This document shows, one piece after another, positions 30,886 through 38,695 of a stretch of 64,000 bases of DNA. The notes beneath the pieces were generated by a model, which was not told the origin of the DNA, did no database searches, and saw only the letters and a program-made list of their open reading frames with translations. Source of the DNA: Planctomycetota bacterium (GTDB lineage: Bacteria; Planctomycetota; Planctomycetia; Pirellulales; PALSA-1355); the NCBI GenBank assembly GCA_003389325.1, contig QQVE01000055.1, positions 186,001-250,000 on the forward strand, read 5' to 3'. The translations under genes were made by a program, and so were the position numbers. Each line of letters opens with the position of its first letter. The first letter of the stretch is position 1.

Positions 30886-31374
30886 ATGCAGCAGTTCCTG
30901 AACTTTGCCCTTCCCACTTTGTTGTTTCTGACCTCCGTGTTCCTGATCCTGCTGGTGCTCATCCAGCGGGGCCGTGGCGGCGGTTTGGCCGGCGCGTTCG
31001 GCGGCATGGGCGGACAGAGCGCCTTCGGCACCAAGGCGGGCGACTTATTCACTCGCGTCACGATCGTCACCGCGACGGTCTGGATCATTCTTTGCGCCGC
31101 TTCGGTCAAAGTGCTCAACAGTTCCGACTCGGGCATGCTCGACGAAGGCCTCGGCACTTCGGCCCCGGCCGGCAGCGACCTTGAATCGGGCGCAGGCGGC
31201 GCGGCCGCCGGCGACAGCGAGAAGGAAGCGGCCGAGTCGTCCGATAGCGAGCCTGCCGAGAGCGAATCGGGCGCCGAAGCACCCGCCGCCGAGTCGCCTG
31301 CCGCCGAGGCTCCCACGGGCGGCGAGTCCGGCGAGTCCGATGCCCCGGCCGACGACGCCCAAGAGTCCAAGTAG
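30886..31374 (+). CDS. secG: Preprotein translocase subunit SecG
   Basis: The 162-residue small subunit of the SecYEG channel. It has the two expected membrane helices: about 4-26 (LPTLLFLTSVFLILLVLIQ) and 57-77, joined by the conserved Gly-rich loop RGRGGGLAGAFGGMGGQSAFGTK. Unlike the roughly 75-110-residue SecG of most bacteria, it has an acidic Ser/Glu/Ala-rich tail of about 75 residues (90-162) that is probably disordered. It lies between tpiA and yicC, a placement also seen in other planctomycetes as I recall. The tail's role is unknown. Confidence 0.93.
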   Translation: MQQFLNFALPTLLFLTSVFLILLVLIQRGRGGGLAGAFGGMGGQSAFGTKAGDLFTRVTIVTATVWIILCAASVKVLNSSDSGMLDEGLGTSAPAGSDLESGAGGAAAGDSEKEAAESSDSEPAESESGAEAPAAESPAAEAPTGGESGESDAPADDAQESK

Positions 31375-31490
31375 CCACGCGCCGTCATAGCCCGGAAGTG
31401 CTCGATGCGGGCGGCGTCAACGAAGTCGAACGAACCACGCCCGCGCGGGCTTGCCGCACCCGTCGCACGATCCCTGCGGAGACGGCTTGC

Positions 31491-32375
31491 ATGTTGCTGA
31501 GCATGACCGGCTTTGGCGAGGCCCACCGAGAGGACGCCACGATGGTCGTCGCCGCCGAAGTGCGCACGATCAATAGCCGCTACTTCAAGTTGGTCGTTCG
31601 CTCGGGCGAAGGCTGTTCGGCCCTGGAGCCGCTGATCGAGAACGTCGTGCGGGGGCACATCAAGCGCGGCACCGTGCAGGTCTCGCTGCGCATCGACCGG
31701 GCACGCCGCAGCGAAGACTTCAAGATCGATACCGACGTGCTCACCGGCTATCGCGAGCAGTTGGCCGAGCTGTATCGAAGCTGGGGCGTGATCCAACCGA
31801 TCATCGCCGAGTCGCTGCTCAGCCTGCCCGGCGTCGTGGTGCAGGAAGGTGCGTCGTCGATCAACGTCGATCGCGACTGGCCGCTGGTGCGCGAAGCGCT
31901 GGAAGGGGCCCTGGAGCGGATGGACGCGATGCGAGTCGAGGAGGGCCGGGCCATGGCCGAGGACCTGGCGTCGAACCGCGCGGCCATCGCCACCGAGCTT
32001 GACGCCATCGAGGCCCGCGTGCCGCACGTGGCCGAGTCGTATCGCGGCCGGCTGACCGAGCGGTTGACGAAAACGCTCGAACAGTTTCAAGTGACGCTTC
32101 AGCCGGGCGACCTGATTCGCGAGTTGAGCATCTACGCCGAGCGGAGCGACATCTCCGAGGAGATCGTCCGCCTGCGGAGCCATTTGGAGCAATTTGGCGC
32201 CACGCTCGAATTGAAAGAAAGTTCCGGGCGCAAGCTCGAATTCGTCACGCAGGAGATGTTTCGCGAGACCAACACCATCGGTTCGAAGGCCAACGACGTC
32301 GAGATTTCGCGTCACGTCATCGAGATCAAGGCCGCCATCGAACGCATTCGCGAGATGATCCAGAACGTCGAGTGA
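31491..32375 (+). CDS. yicC: YicC/YloC family endoribonuclease-like protein
   Basis: A 294-residue protein of the YicC/YloC family. It opens with the hallmark LLSMTGFGEA, continues with the N-terminal domain (VVAAEVRTINSRYFKL, RGHIKRGTVQVSLRID), and ends with the C-terminal DUF1732 region (YAERSDISEEIVRLRSHLEQF, GRKLEFVTQEMFRETNTIGSKAND). Family members have been described as endoribonucleases acting on small or messenger RNA. I placed the start at 31491, where the family begins and GGAG lies upstream, although the frame is open earlier. It is followed by gmk after 60 bases, the common yicC-gmk-rpoZ arrangement. Confidence 0.95.
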   Translation: MLLSMTGFGEAHREDATMVVAAEVRTINSRYFKLVVRSGEGCSALEPLIENVVRGHIKRGTVQVSLRIDRARRSEDFKIDTDVLTGYREQLAELYRSWGVIQPIIAESLLSLPGVVVQEGASSINVDRDWPLVREALEGALERMDAMRVEEGRAMAEDLASNRAAIATELDAIEARVPHVAESYRGRLTERLTKTLEQFQVTLQPGDLIRELSIYAERSDISEEIVRLRSHLEQFGATLELKESSGRKLEFVTQEMFRETNTIGSKANDVEISRHVIEIKAAIERIREMIQNVE

Positions 32376-32435
32376 CGTACGATTCAGTCAGGGCGCCCTG
32401 CGGGCCGCGGAACAGCGACGATTTTCAAGTCTCTC

Positions 32436-33011
32436 ATGAGCGCACCAAGTGCCGGCAATCTGATCGTTATTTCCGGGCCCTCGGGGGCCGGCAAGACGAC
32501 GCTGCTCAAGCGGCTGTACGCCGAGTGTCCGGGACTGAAGGCCAGCGTCTCGGCCACCACAAGATCGCCCCGGCCGGGGGAGCGCGACGGCGTCGACTAC
32601 CACTTCCTCTCGCCGGAGGAGTTCGAGCGCAAGCGGCAGGCGGGCGAGTTCCTGGAAAGCTGCGAAGTTTTCGGCCGCGGCGCCTGGTACGGAACGCTGG
32701 AAAGCGAGGTTGCCCCTAGCCTTGCGGCCGGAAAGTCGATAGTCTTGGAGATTGACGTCCAGGGGGCCATGAGCGTGCTCGAGCGCTACCCGGACGCCCT
32801 GACCATCTTTGTGCATCCCGGCTCGCTGGACGAGTTACGCCGGCGGCTGAGCCAGCGCGGCACCGACAGCCAGGAGGCCATCGAACGTCGGATGGAAGTG
32901 GCACGCCGCGAGTTGGACGCGGCCGATCGCTATCGCTATCAGGTGCTCAACGACGACGTCGCGAGGGCCGTCCGCGAGATTTGCGAAATAGTTGGTTCCC
33001 CCAAGGTGTAA
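32436..33011 (+). CDS. gmk: Guanylate kinase
   Basis: A 191-residue enzyme that phosphorylates GMP to GDP using ATP. The P-loop is SGPSGAGKTTL (about 13-23), the GMP-binding segment is SATTRSPRPGERDGVDYHFL, and the lid and lower motifs are VLEIDVQGA and RLSQRGTD. The second GMP-contact motif reads EVFGRGAWYGT, where most bacteria have a shorter version like HGNYYGT; this small insertion is the only oddity. It is embedded in yicC-gmk-rpoZ-coaC, with rpoZ starting 7 bases after its stop. Confidence 0.97.
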   Translation: MSAPSAGNLIVISGPSGAGKTTLLKRLYAECPGLKASVSATTRSPRPGERDGVDYHFLSPEEFERKRQAGEFLESCEVFGRGAWYGTLESEVAPSLAAGKSIVLEIDVQGAMSVLERYPDALTIFVHPGSLDELRRRLSQRGTDSQEAIERRMEVARRELDAADRYRYQVLNDDVARAVREICEIVGSPKV

Positions 33012-33017
33012 ACGATT

Positions 33018-33278
33018 ATGCTCGACGAACTGCGCGAAGAGGAAATTGTCAACAAGGTCGGCGGCCGCTTCAAGCTGTCGACTTTGATCCAGAAGCGGCT
33101 CGTGGCGCTCAACGCCGGCAGCCGCCCGCTGGTGGACATGAAGACCGACAACAAGCTCGAAATCGTGATCCAGGAGATCATGCAGGACAAGATCTACCTC
33201 GATACCACGATGGAGCTGAAAGTCGCCGGCGAAGAAGATGCCGGCGGACCGCCCGAGCTGGACCTGGCCAACCTGTAG
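33018..33278 (+). CDS. rpoZ: RNA polymerase omega subunit
   Basis: An 86-residue small RNA polymerase subunit that helps fold and hold the beta-prime subunit. The central helices [24 protein letters not shown] with the conserved Lys-Arg, and [11 protein letters not shown] in the position of the family's EIAEGKI-type helix, are visible. An acidic tail closes it. It lies 6 bases after gmk, the standard location, and 9 bases before coaC. Conservation is modest as usual for omega; gene order makes the call strong. Confidence 0.93.
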   Translation: MLDELREEEIVNKVGGRFKLSTLIQKRLVALNAGSRPLVDMKTDNKLEIVIQEIMQDKIYLDTTMELKVAGEEDAGGPPELDLANL

Positions 33279-33287
33279 TTTGCACAC

Positions 33288-33842
33288 ATGAGCGGGCGCG
33301 AATTAGTCGTCGGCTGCAGCGGCGGAGTGGCTGCCTACAAGACCGCGGCGCTGGTCAGCCAGTTGGTGCAGTCCGGCGCCGGCGTCACCGTGGTGATGAC
33401 CGCCGCCGCGCGGCAGTTCATCGGTCCGGCCACCTTTGCCGCTCTCACCGGCCGCCCCGTCGTTGAAGCGACCTTTGACGAGCAGCACCATCCGCTCGGC
33501 CCGCACATCGAGTTGGCCGAGCGCGCCGATTTGCTGTGCGTGGCCCCGGCCACGGCCAACGTGCTGGCCAAGGCCGCCACGGGTCTGGCCGACGATCTCT
33601 TGAGCACGCTAATGCTAAGCTTTGGCGGCCCGATTTTGCTGGCTCCCGCCATGAACTGCGAGATGTGGGAGAAGCCGGCCGTGCAGCGCAACGTCGCCCA
33701 GCTTCGCACCGACGGCGTGCACTTCGTCGATCCCGAAGAAGGCTGGCTCAGTTGCCGCCGCCGCGGCGTGGGCCGCATGGCCGCTCCGGATAAAATCGCC
33801 GAGGCGATTCACGGCCTGTTGCATCCGCCGAAGGTAGTGTGA
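33288..33842 (+). CDS. coaC: Phosphopantothenoylcysteine decarboxylase (CoaC)
   Basis: A 184-residue flavoprotein that decarboxylates 4'-phosphopantothenoylcysteine in coenzyme A synthesis. It shows the HFCD-fold motifs VVGCSGGVAAYKTA, the catalytic His in LGPHIELAERADL, the ATANVLAKAATGLADDLLST flavin loop, and PAMNCEMW. The substrate-clamp region reads WLSCRRRGVGRM, where most relatives have a GxLACGDxGxGRM form with Cys; here the Cys is retained. In most bacteria this is fused to CoaB; here it ends alone and CoaB is encoded separately 320 bases later. Confidence 0.93.
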   Translation: MSGRELVVGCSGGVAAYKTAALVSQLVQSGAGVTVVMTAAARQFIGPATFAALTGRPVVEATFDEQHHPLGPHIELAERADLLCVAPATANVLAKAATGLADDLLSTLMLSFGGPILLAPAMNCEMWEKPAVQRNVAQLRTDGVHFVDPEEGWLSCRRRGVGRMAAPDKIAEAIHGLLHPPKVV

Positions 33843-33849
33843 GAACTGC

Positions 33850-34131
33850 ATGACGTCGCGCTGGCAGGCAACCATCGACCCCCGATTCAATGGGGCGCTT
33901 TGCACAGCACTGGTGCAGGTCTGTGCTGTACTTCTGCTAAGCGCCTTGCTTCTTGACGGGGGCCTCGGCTTTCGCCAGTCGCTTGTTGCGGCACTGAGCT
34001 ACCTGGTGGTGGTTCTTGTCGTCGTAGCCAGGCGCCCTTTGGCGCCAACTCGGCACGATCTGGCTGTCCTACGCTGGAGCTTCATTCCGATATGCATCGG
34101 AGTCGTCTTGCTCTTCGCAATGTGTTCTTGA
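33850..34131 (+). CDS. Small three-span membrane protein between coaC and coaB
   Basis: A 93-residue hydrophobic protein. Three membrane segments are seen: about 14-36 (ALCTALVQVCAVLLLSALLL), 42-58 (SLVAALSYLVVVLVVVA) and 75-92. Short basic loops separate them. It starts 7 bases after coaC and ends 31 bases before coaB, so it is inside a housekeeping operon. Two-to-three-base codon bias is milder than its neighbours, with fewer GC-ending codons. I recognise no family, and no function can be given. Confidence 0.7.
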   Translation: MTSRWQATIDPRFNGALCTALVQVCAVLLLSALLLDGGLGFRQSLVAALSYLVVVLVVVARRPLAPTRHDLAVLRWSFIPICIGVVLLFAMCS

Positions 34132-34162
34132 CGCCCCGGCGTCGCTTTGGGACGACGACGCT

Positions 34163-34798
34163 ATGGCTCGCATCCTCATCACTTCCGGACCGACGCGGCA
34201 GTACATCGATCCGGTGCGCTATCTGACCAACGCTTCCAGCGGCCGCATGGGCAAGGCCCTGGCCGAGGCGGCGCTTGAGCGCGGGCACGAAGTGGTGATC
34301 GTCAGCGGGCCGGTCGACATCACCTATCCGGACAAAGCGGAAGTCGTACCGGTCGTGTCCACCGAGGACATGCTGGCCGCGGCCCGTGAGGTCTTTCCCA
34401 CCTGCGATGGCCTGATCGGCGTGGCCGCGCCCAGCGACTATCGCCCAGTCAAGGTGGCGACCAACAAGATCGCCAAGACCGGCGCGCCGCTCGCCCTCGA
34501 ACTGGTCGAAACGGCCGACGTCGTCGCCACGCTCGGAGCCGAGAAAACCCACCAGTGGCTCGTCGGCTTCGCGCTCGAAACCGAAGATCATCGCCTGCGG
34601 GCCATCGCCAAGCTCGAGAAGAAGAGCTGCGACCTGATGGTCTCCAACGGCCCCGAGGCGATGCACTCGCTCGACAATCACGTCGAGATCATCGACCACG
34701 AAGGCACCGTGCTGCAAACCCTCTCCGGCCGCAAGGAAGACGTGGCCCGCGGCATCTTCGCCGTGATCGAAGAACGCCTCATCGCCAGCGACCGATAG
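34163..34798 (+). CDS. coaB: Phosphopantothenate-cysteine ligase (CoaB)
   Basis: A 211-residue enzyme that joins 4'-phosphopantothenate to cysteine using a nucleotide. It corresponds to the C-terminal half of the usual CoaBC fusion: ILITSGPTRQYIDPVRYLTN, SSGRMGKALAEAAL, AAPSDYRPV, NKIAK (with the conserved Lys) and GFALETED are all present, as is the nucleotide-site DLMVSNG. With coaC upstream it completes the two steps from phosphopantothenate to phosphopantetheine. Splitting of the two activities is the odd feature. Confidence 0.93.
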   Translation: MARILITSGPTRQYIDPVRYLTNASSGRMGKALAEAALERGHEVVIVSGPVDITYPDKAEVVPVVSTEDMLAAAREVFPTCDGLIGVAAPSDYRPVKVATNKIAKTGAPLALELVETADVVATLGAEKTHQWLVGFALETEDHRLRAIAKLEKKSCDLMVSNGPEAMHSLDNHVEIIDHEGTVLQTLSGRKEDVARGIFAVIEERLIASDR

Positions 34799-34813
34799 TC
34801 GATTTCAAACACG

Positions 34814-34881
34814 AGCCCGAAGCGCCAGCGAGGGTAATAGGTCTTCCGGACCGCAAACGACCCTCGCTCGCGCTTCGGGCT
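34814..34881. repeat. Interspersed inverted repeat, copy 1
   Basis: The left arm begins AGCCCGAAGCGC and continues AGCGAGGGT (34814-34835). The right arm (34860-34881) is its reverse complement with one mismatch, ending CGCTTCGGGCT. The 24-base centre differs from copy 2 at 40406. It lies in the converging space after coaB. Such AGCCCGAAGCG...-armed repeats look like a family scattered through planctomycete genomes. Confidence 0.85.
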
Positions 34882-34922
34882 GGTGTGTCTTGGTCGTGCG
34901 TTGTGACGGGCGCCGACCGCCG

Positions 34923-36242
34923 CTACTCCGGCCGTGCGACTGGCAGCGGCACGTCGCGAAACGTCAGCTCTACGTCGCGCCGCGCTCGCAGTCTCGGGTA
35001 GTGGAGCTTGAGCATCTTGGGCGCGCTCTTCGCCGACGCGCCGTGAAACGTCACTCGCAACTGCACGCCGCTGTCGGTTAGTGCCGGCGACAGGTTCTGC
35101 ACGCGATACGGCTCGCCTTGATCGTCGAACAGCTCGACATCGTACTCACGGAACACCACCTCATACGGCTCGGGCATCACCAGATCGCGCAACACGCTGA
35201 GCGTGATCACTACCTTCCCGTCGGTGGGCGATTCGATCGACTCGATTTCGACGGTCAGGTCGTCCTGGGCGTGCAACTTGCCGACCCCTAGGTCGGTGAG
35301 CTCCAGCACGGCCGGATCGCCAATCGCGATCAGTCCCCAGCGGATCGTGAACACCTGTAGCGACTGTGCCGACACCGGAATCGGATTCAGCTTGATGCTC
35401 GAAGTGACCTGCCGCAGCCCGCGCGACGTGGCATTCCAACTGGCCCGGTTGGCCTGCGCCGACGAGATCACCACGTGATTGTCCGTGCGGCCTTCGACCA
35501 GCTCGGGCTGGGTCGCATAGCCGACGATGCGGAACTGGTCTTCCCAGTTGAACTGCACGTTGATGTGAAAGCTGTGCGACAGGTCCGACTTGCCTTCGGC
35601 GTAGTCGAGCTCTTCGACGAAGTGCCGCTTGGCGCTGGTGATTTGAGCCCGCACCGGGCCGGAGTAGGCCTTGGGGTAGTCGCCAGGCGACCCCGAACTG
35701 ACCACGACGCCCGGGGTGTGCATGTCATAGTGGGGCCGCATGCGGTTGCCCGTGCGTCGGCAAACTTCGTCGACGGCCTCCCAGTAGGCGATCCCGTCGA
35801 AGGCCACGTCGATCTTCTCGTCGGCAAACGTGCCGTACGGGTCGCCGATGTGGACGTGGTTGCCCGATTGCTTCGCCAGCTCCTCGAGCACTTCGGAGGC
35901 CGAGCGTGAGCCGTCGAGGCTCACCAGGCTGGGCGCCCAAAGTTCTTCGAGCCGTAGCTGCTCGAGCAGTTGGCCCGCCCGCAACCGCACTTCGGGGTCG
36001 GCATCGCGCGCGGCGGCCTGCAGTTGCTCGCGTCCCTGCGTGCCTAGCTTCGCCAGCCGCTGGTAGGCGGTGCGGCGCGTCGTGAAATCCGCATCGCTGA
36101 GCTCTTTGATCAGCCGGGCCACGCGCACTTCAGGCCCTTCAGGAGGCTGCGCGGCCAGCAACGTCGGGAACAGCAGCACTCCCAGCGCAATCCAGTTCGG
36201 CCTGCCGGAAAGCCGGCAAACCCGCGGAGATCTCCAATCCAT
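34923..36242 (-). CDS. Exported HEAT-repeat-like protein of unknown function
   Basis: A 439-residue exported protein. The start is taken at 36242, with CAGGAGTGG upstream; residues 1-34 form a signal peptide (PNWIALGVLLFPTLLAAQ). Residues about 38-95 look like a helical HEAT-type repeat (RRTAYQRLAKLGTQGREQLQ, DPEVRLRAGQLLEQL). Residues 100-190 contain a secretin/TonB-short-like pattern (SASEVLEELAKQSGNHVHI, DVAFDGIAYWEAVDEVCRRTG). The remaining half is beta-rich. I recognise no family name. A wider planctomycete family of this build is possible. It diverges from the sugar kinase gene with little space between. Confidence 0.75.
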   Translation of the reverse strand: MDWRSPRVCRLSGRPNWIALGVLLFPTLLAAQPPEGPEVRVARLIKELSDADFTTRRTAYQRLAKLGTQGREQLQAAARDADPEVRLRAGQLLEQLRLEELWAPSLVSLDGSRSASEVLEELAKQSGNHVHIGDPYGTFADEKIDVAFDGIAYWEAVDEVCRRTGNRMRPHYDMHTPGVVVSSGSPGDYPKAYSGPVRAQITSAKRHFVEELDYAEGKSDLSHSFHINVQFNWEDQFRIVGYATQPELVEGRTDNHVVISSAQANRASWNATSRGLRQVTSSIKLNPIPVSAQSLQVFTIRWGLIAIGDPAVLELTDLGVGKLHAQDDLTVEIESIESPTDGKVVITLSVLRDLVMPEPYEVVFREYDVELFDDQGEPYRVQNLSPALTDSGVQLRVTFHGASAKSAPKMLKLHYPRLRARRDVELTFRDVPLPVARPE

Positions 36243-36442
36243 GGATCCACTCCTGCGGTTGTCGAGGCGTCGAATTCGTCTGCCTGTCGGCGTCCTGCCT
36301 GGGCCGGTTTTCTCCGGGCATGGGCAAGGGCCCACGCCGCGGGTATCCTGACTGCACGGGCGCTTTGTGCAATCGAAAAACCGGCAGACGGTACGAAAAC
36401 GCCCATCGCAGGTCAATGCCGGGAAGACCGCCAATTGGACAG

Positions 36443-37414
36443 ATGCCAGCACCACACGACAGCATCGATTGCCTCAGCGTCGGGATCCTCGTGGCCGACC
36501 ACCTCTGCGATCCCATCGAGCGCGTGCCCGAGGCCGGCGAGCTGGTGACCTGCGAGCACTTGCCCCTGGCCATCGGCGGCTGCGCGTCGAATTTGGCTAT
36601 CGATCTCACGCGGCTGGGCGCTTCGGTCGGCGTGGTGGGCTGCGTGGGGCAGGACGCTTTCGGCCGCTACATTATCGATACGCTCTCGGCCGCCGGCGCC
36701 GACGTGGCCGATATCCACGAGCGTACCCAGGCCGGCACCTCAGGCACGCTGATCATTAACGTCCGCGGCGAGGACCGTCGGTTCATCCACGCCATCGGTG
36801 CCAACGGGCTCCTGCGGGCCGAGGGCATTCCGCTCGATCGCGTGCGAAAGGCCCGCGTGCTCTACGTCGGCGGCTATCTGCTCATGCCGGCGCTCGAGGC
36901 CGAGCCGCTGGCTGAAGTATTTCGCCAGGCCCGCGCCGCCGGCGTGAAGACCGTGCTCGATATCGTGCTGCCGGGCCCAGGCGACCACTGGCCGAAGCTC
37001 GAGTGCGTGCTGCGCGAGACCGACGTCTTTCTGCCCAACCACGACGAGGCCGCCGCACTGCTGGGCGAGCCCGATCCCTTCAAGCAAGCCGACCGCTTCA
37101 CCGCCGCGGGCGCGGGAGCCGTGGTGATCACCTGCGGAGGGCAGGGGAGCGTGGTCGTTGCCGCGGGCCGGCGGATGCGCAGCGGCACGTATCCGGTGGA
37201 ATTCAAAGGCGGCACCGGCGCCGGCGACGCGTTCGACGCGGGGTTCATTCGCGGGCTGCTGCTCGGCGAAGACCTCGAAGGATGCGTGCGCTGGGGCAGC
37301 GCCGTGGGGGCCAGTTGCGTCCGTTCGATCAGCGCCACCGACGGCGTGTTCACCCGCGACCAGGCCGAGGCGTTCATGCGCGAGCACGTCCTGTCGATCG
37401 AGCACCTCGCGTAG
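36443..37414 (+). CDS. PfkB-family carbohydrate kinase
   Basis: A 323-residue ribokinase-fold kinase that phosphorylates a sugar or related alcohol with ATP. It shows LSVGILVADHLCDP at the N-terminus, the PfkB signature 1 area GGCASNLAIDLTRLGA, the substrate-lid residues, VFLPNHDEAAALLGE, and signature 2 GGTGAGDAFDAGFIRGLL with the catalytic Asp in GAGD. The substrate is not predictable; ribokinase-like or fructokinase-like is possible. The start may be the ATG at 36443 or 36416 (weak AGGTC); the former fits the family better. It diverges from the HEAT-like gene. No sugar transporter is nearby. Confidence 0.88.
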   Translation: MPAPHDSIDCLSVGILVADHLCDPIERVPEAGELVTCEHLPLAIGGCASNLAIDLTRLGASVGVVGCVGQDAFGRYIIDTLSAAGADVADIHERTQAGTSGTLIINVRGEDRRFIHAIGANGLLRAEGIPLDRVRKARVLYVGGYLLMPALEAEPLAEVFRQARAAGVKTVLDIVLPGPGDHWPKLECVLRETDVFLPNHDEAAALLGEPDPFKQADRFTAAGAGAVVITCGGQGSVVVAAGRRMRSGTYPVEFKGGTGAGDAFDAGFIRGLLLGEDLEGCVRWGSAVGASCVRSISATDGVFTRDQAEAFMREHVLSIEHLA

Positions 37415-37490
37415 CGCGGGTCGTGCCGAATGTAACGACCTTGCACGGTTCTTCGCGCCGAGCGGTCCTCCGAATTGCCAATGCTGGCCT

Positions 37491-37751
37491 ATGCTTATGG
37501 TGGAGCGCGATCTCGCGGTTGGCGCTTTGCCGAGGCAGCGATACGAATCATGGGACGGCACGACGTTGGACGGTCCGAGGCGATTCTTGCGCAGGGTGCG
37601 GCGATTCTACGGCGCCGAAGATGGTCCCACCTCGGCCGAATATACCGTGGTGCTGGCGCTGATCGTGCTGGTCGGCATGGCAGGCGCCCGAGTGATGGGC
37701 TGCGGCGTGCAGCAGTCTTTTTCCAATACGGCGAATTCGATCTCGTTTTAG
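37491..37751 (+). CDS. Flp-type IVb pilin-like protein
   Basis: A small protein of about 86 residues. The second half has the Flp pilin hallmark: RFYGAEDGPTSAEYTVVLAL, in which Gly precedes the mature chain and Glu-Tyr follow five residues on, then one hydrophobic helix LIVLVGMAGARV and a small polar end. The N-terminal extension is longer than usual. The start is uncertain (ATG at 37491 or 37497, or a TTG further in), as no clear ribosome-binding site exists. No Tad assembly genes are in the window. It may be a solitary pilin or prepilin-like sensor. Confidence 0.72.
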   Translation: MLMVERDLAVGALPRQRYESWDGTTLDGPRRFLRRVRRFYGAEDGPTSAEYTVVLALIVLVGMAGARVMGCGVQQSFSNTANSISF

Positions 37752-37901
37752 GGGACCGCAGCGGCCAAACCATAGCGTAGGGTTGCAGTGTGGCCGACTA
37801 GCGAGTCACGGACGACGCGACGCCCCCAGCGTCAATACGAAACACCGAAAACGCAGCCGGATTCGCGTCCGGCGCAGCATTCGATCAAGGGGGGAGTGAT
37901 C

Positions 37902-38405
37902 GTGGAACTTACGCCGCGCAGACGACTGTTTGTCGATCGACAAGTGCAAGGTACTCTGCTGTTTCGCATCGCCATCTACTGGTGCTTCGCGGTGCTGGCC
38001 GTGTGCCTGATCTCGCTTTGCTGGCGGGCGGTGGTTACGCCTTTGCCCTCGTTCTGGGACTTTTTCGCCTTCAAGCAGTTCTTCGTCGAACACGGCGTGG
38101 TCGTGGTGGCCTCGCTGGTGCTGGTGCCGCTGATCATGCTCGACGTCGTGGCCACGAGCAATCGCTTCGTCGGACCGCTGTTCCGCATGCGCCGCTCGAT
38201 GCGGGCCCTGGCCTCGGGCCAGCACGTCGACCCGATCCACTTCCGCGACCGCGACTTCTGGCAGGACGTGGCCACGGAGTTCAACCTCGTGGTCGACTAC
38301 GTCGATCGCCTGGAAGGCGAGCTGGCCGAGGCGAAGGCCCGTACCGGCGAGAAAACCCAGTCGGGCGACGAGACCCAGGAGCTGGAGCCCGTCGGGCGAA
38401 AGTAG
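37902..38405 (+). CDS. Membrane protein with HAMP-like segment
   Basis: A 167-residue protein. Two membrane helices (about 19-42 and 62-84) are followed by a HAMP-like region with NRFVGPLFRMRRSMRALASGQHVDPIHFRDRDFWQDVATEFN and then a coiled stretch and a Lys/Glu/Gln tail. It looks like the front half of a sensor with no output domain. The start is GTG at 37902 with GGGGGGAG upstream; an alternative GTG two codons earlier exists. It lies 150 bases after the Flp-like gene and may belong to the same unit. I recognise a similar family beside Flp pilins in planctomycetes from memory only. Confidence 0.7.
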   Translation: MELTPRRRLFVDRQVQGTLLFRIAIYWCFAVLAVCLISLCWRAVVTPLPSFWDFFAFKQFFVEHGVVVVASLVLVPLIMLDVVATSNRFVGPLFRMRRSMRALASGQHVDPIHFRDRDFWQDVATEFNLVVDYVDRLEGELAEAKARTGEKTQSGDETQELEPVGRK

Positions 38406-38434
38406 ACCAGCGGAAGCGTGCTTCCGGGAGATTG

Positions 38435-38463
38435 TTGACACACCGGACGCGGCCTCTTATGTT
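38435..38463 (+). promoter_or_regulatory. Sigma-70-type promoter of the cimA leader
   Basis: TTGACA (38435-38440), a perfect -35 box, and TATGTT (38458-38463) are separated by 17 bases. The predicted start near 38470 lies about 25 bases before the leader peptide ATG. Confidence 0.7.
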
Positions 38464-38494
38464 ATGAGCTTCCGCGTCAATCAAGAGACCACCC

Positions 38495-38578
38495 ATGTTC
38501 GCTTTGCACCGCACCTCGACGAGCGTCCTTCCCGCGATCGCGGGCGGCGTGATTATTATTGCGGAGGTGCGGCCGTAA
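38495..38578 (+). CDS. Leader peptide of the citramalate synthase attenuator (27 residues)
   Basis: A short open frame from ATG at 38495 to TAA at 38576-38578. The product begins MFALHRTSTSVLPAIAGG and then reads VIIIAEVRP, so Val and three Ile codons (38549-38560) stand in a row. The frame sits between a good promoter and an intrinsic terminator, directly ahead of a gene for isoleucine synthesis. CCGCACCTC (38509-38517) can pair with GAGGTGCGG (38564-38572), so a stem encloses the Ile codons and its right arm begins 3 bases after them. A second small stem AAGCGGT-GAGA-ACCG (from 38584) follows. This is the layout of ribosome-mediated attenuation. The ribosome-binding site (AAGAGA) is weak. 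Confidence 0.72.
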   Translation: MFALHRTSTSVLPAIAGGVIIIAEVRP

Positions 38579-38606
38579 GGGCGAAGCGGTGAGAACCGAC
38601 TTTAGC

Positions 38607-38642
38607 AAAGCCCCGAGGCCGAACAGGCCCCGGGGCTTTTTT
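38607..38642 (+). terminator. Attenuator terminator before citramalate synthase
   Basis: AAAGCCCCGAGGCC (38607-38620) pairs with GGCCCCGGGGCTTT (38626-38639), a 14-base-pair stem with a single mismatch and a 5-base loop, followed by TTTTTTC. It stands 54 bases before the coding start, so transcription of the gene depends on reading through it. Confidence 0.88.
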
Positions 38643-38695
38643 CATTTTCCGACCCAAGACCCCAGCCACTCACTCGAAAAGCGGAAACCCGAATC

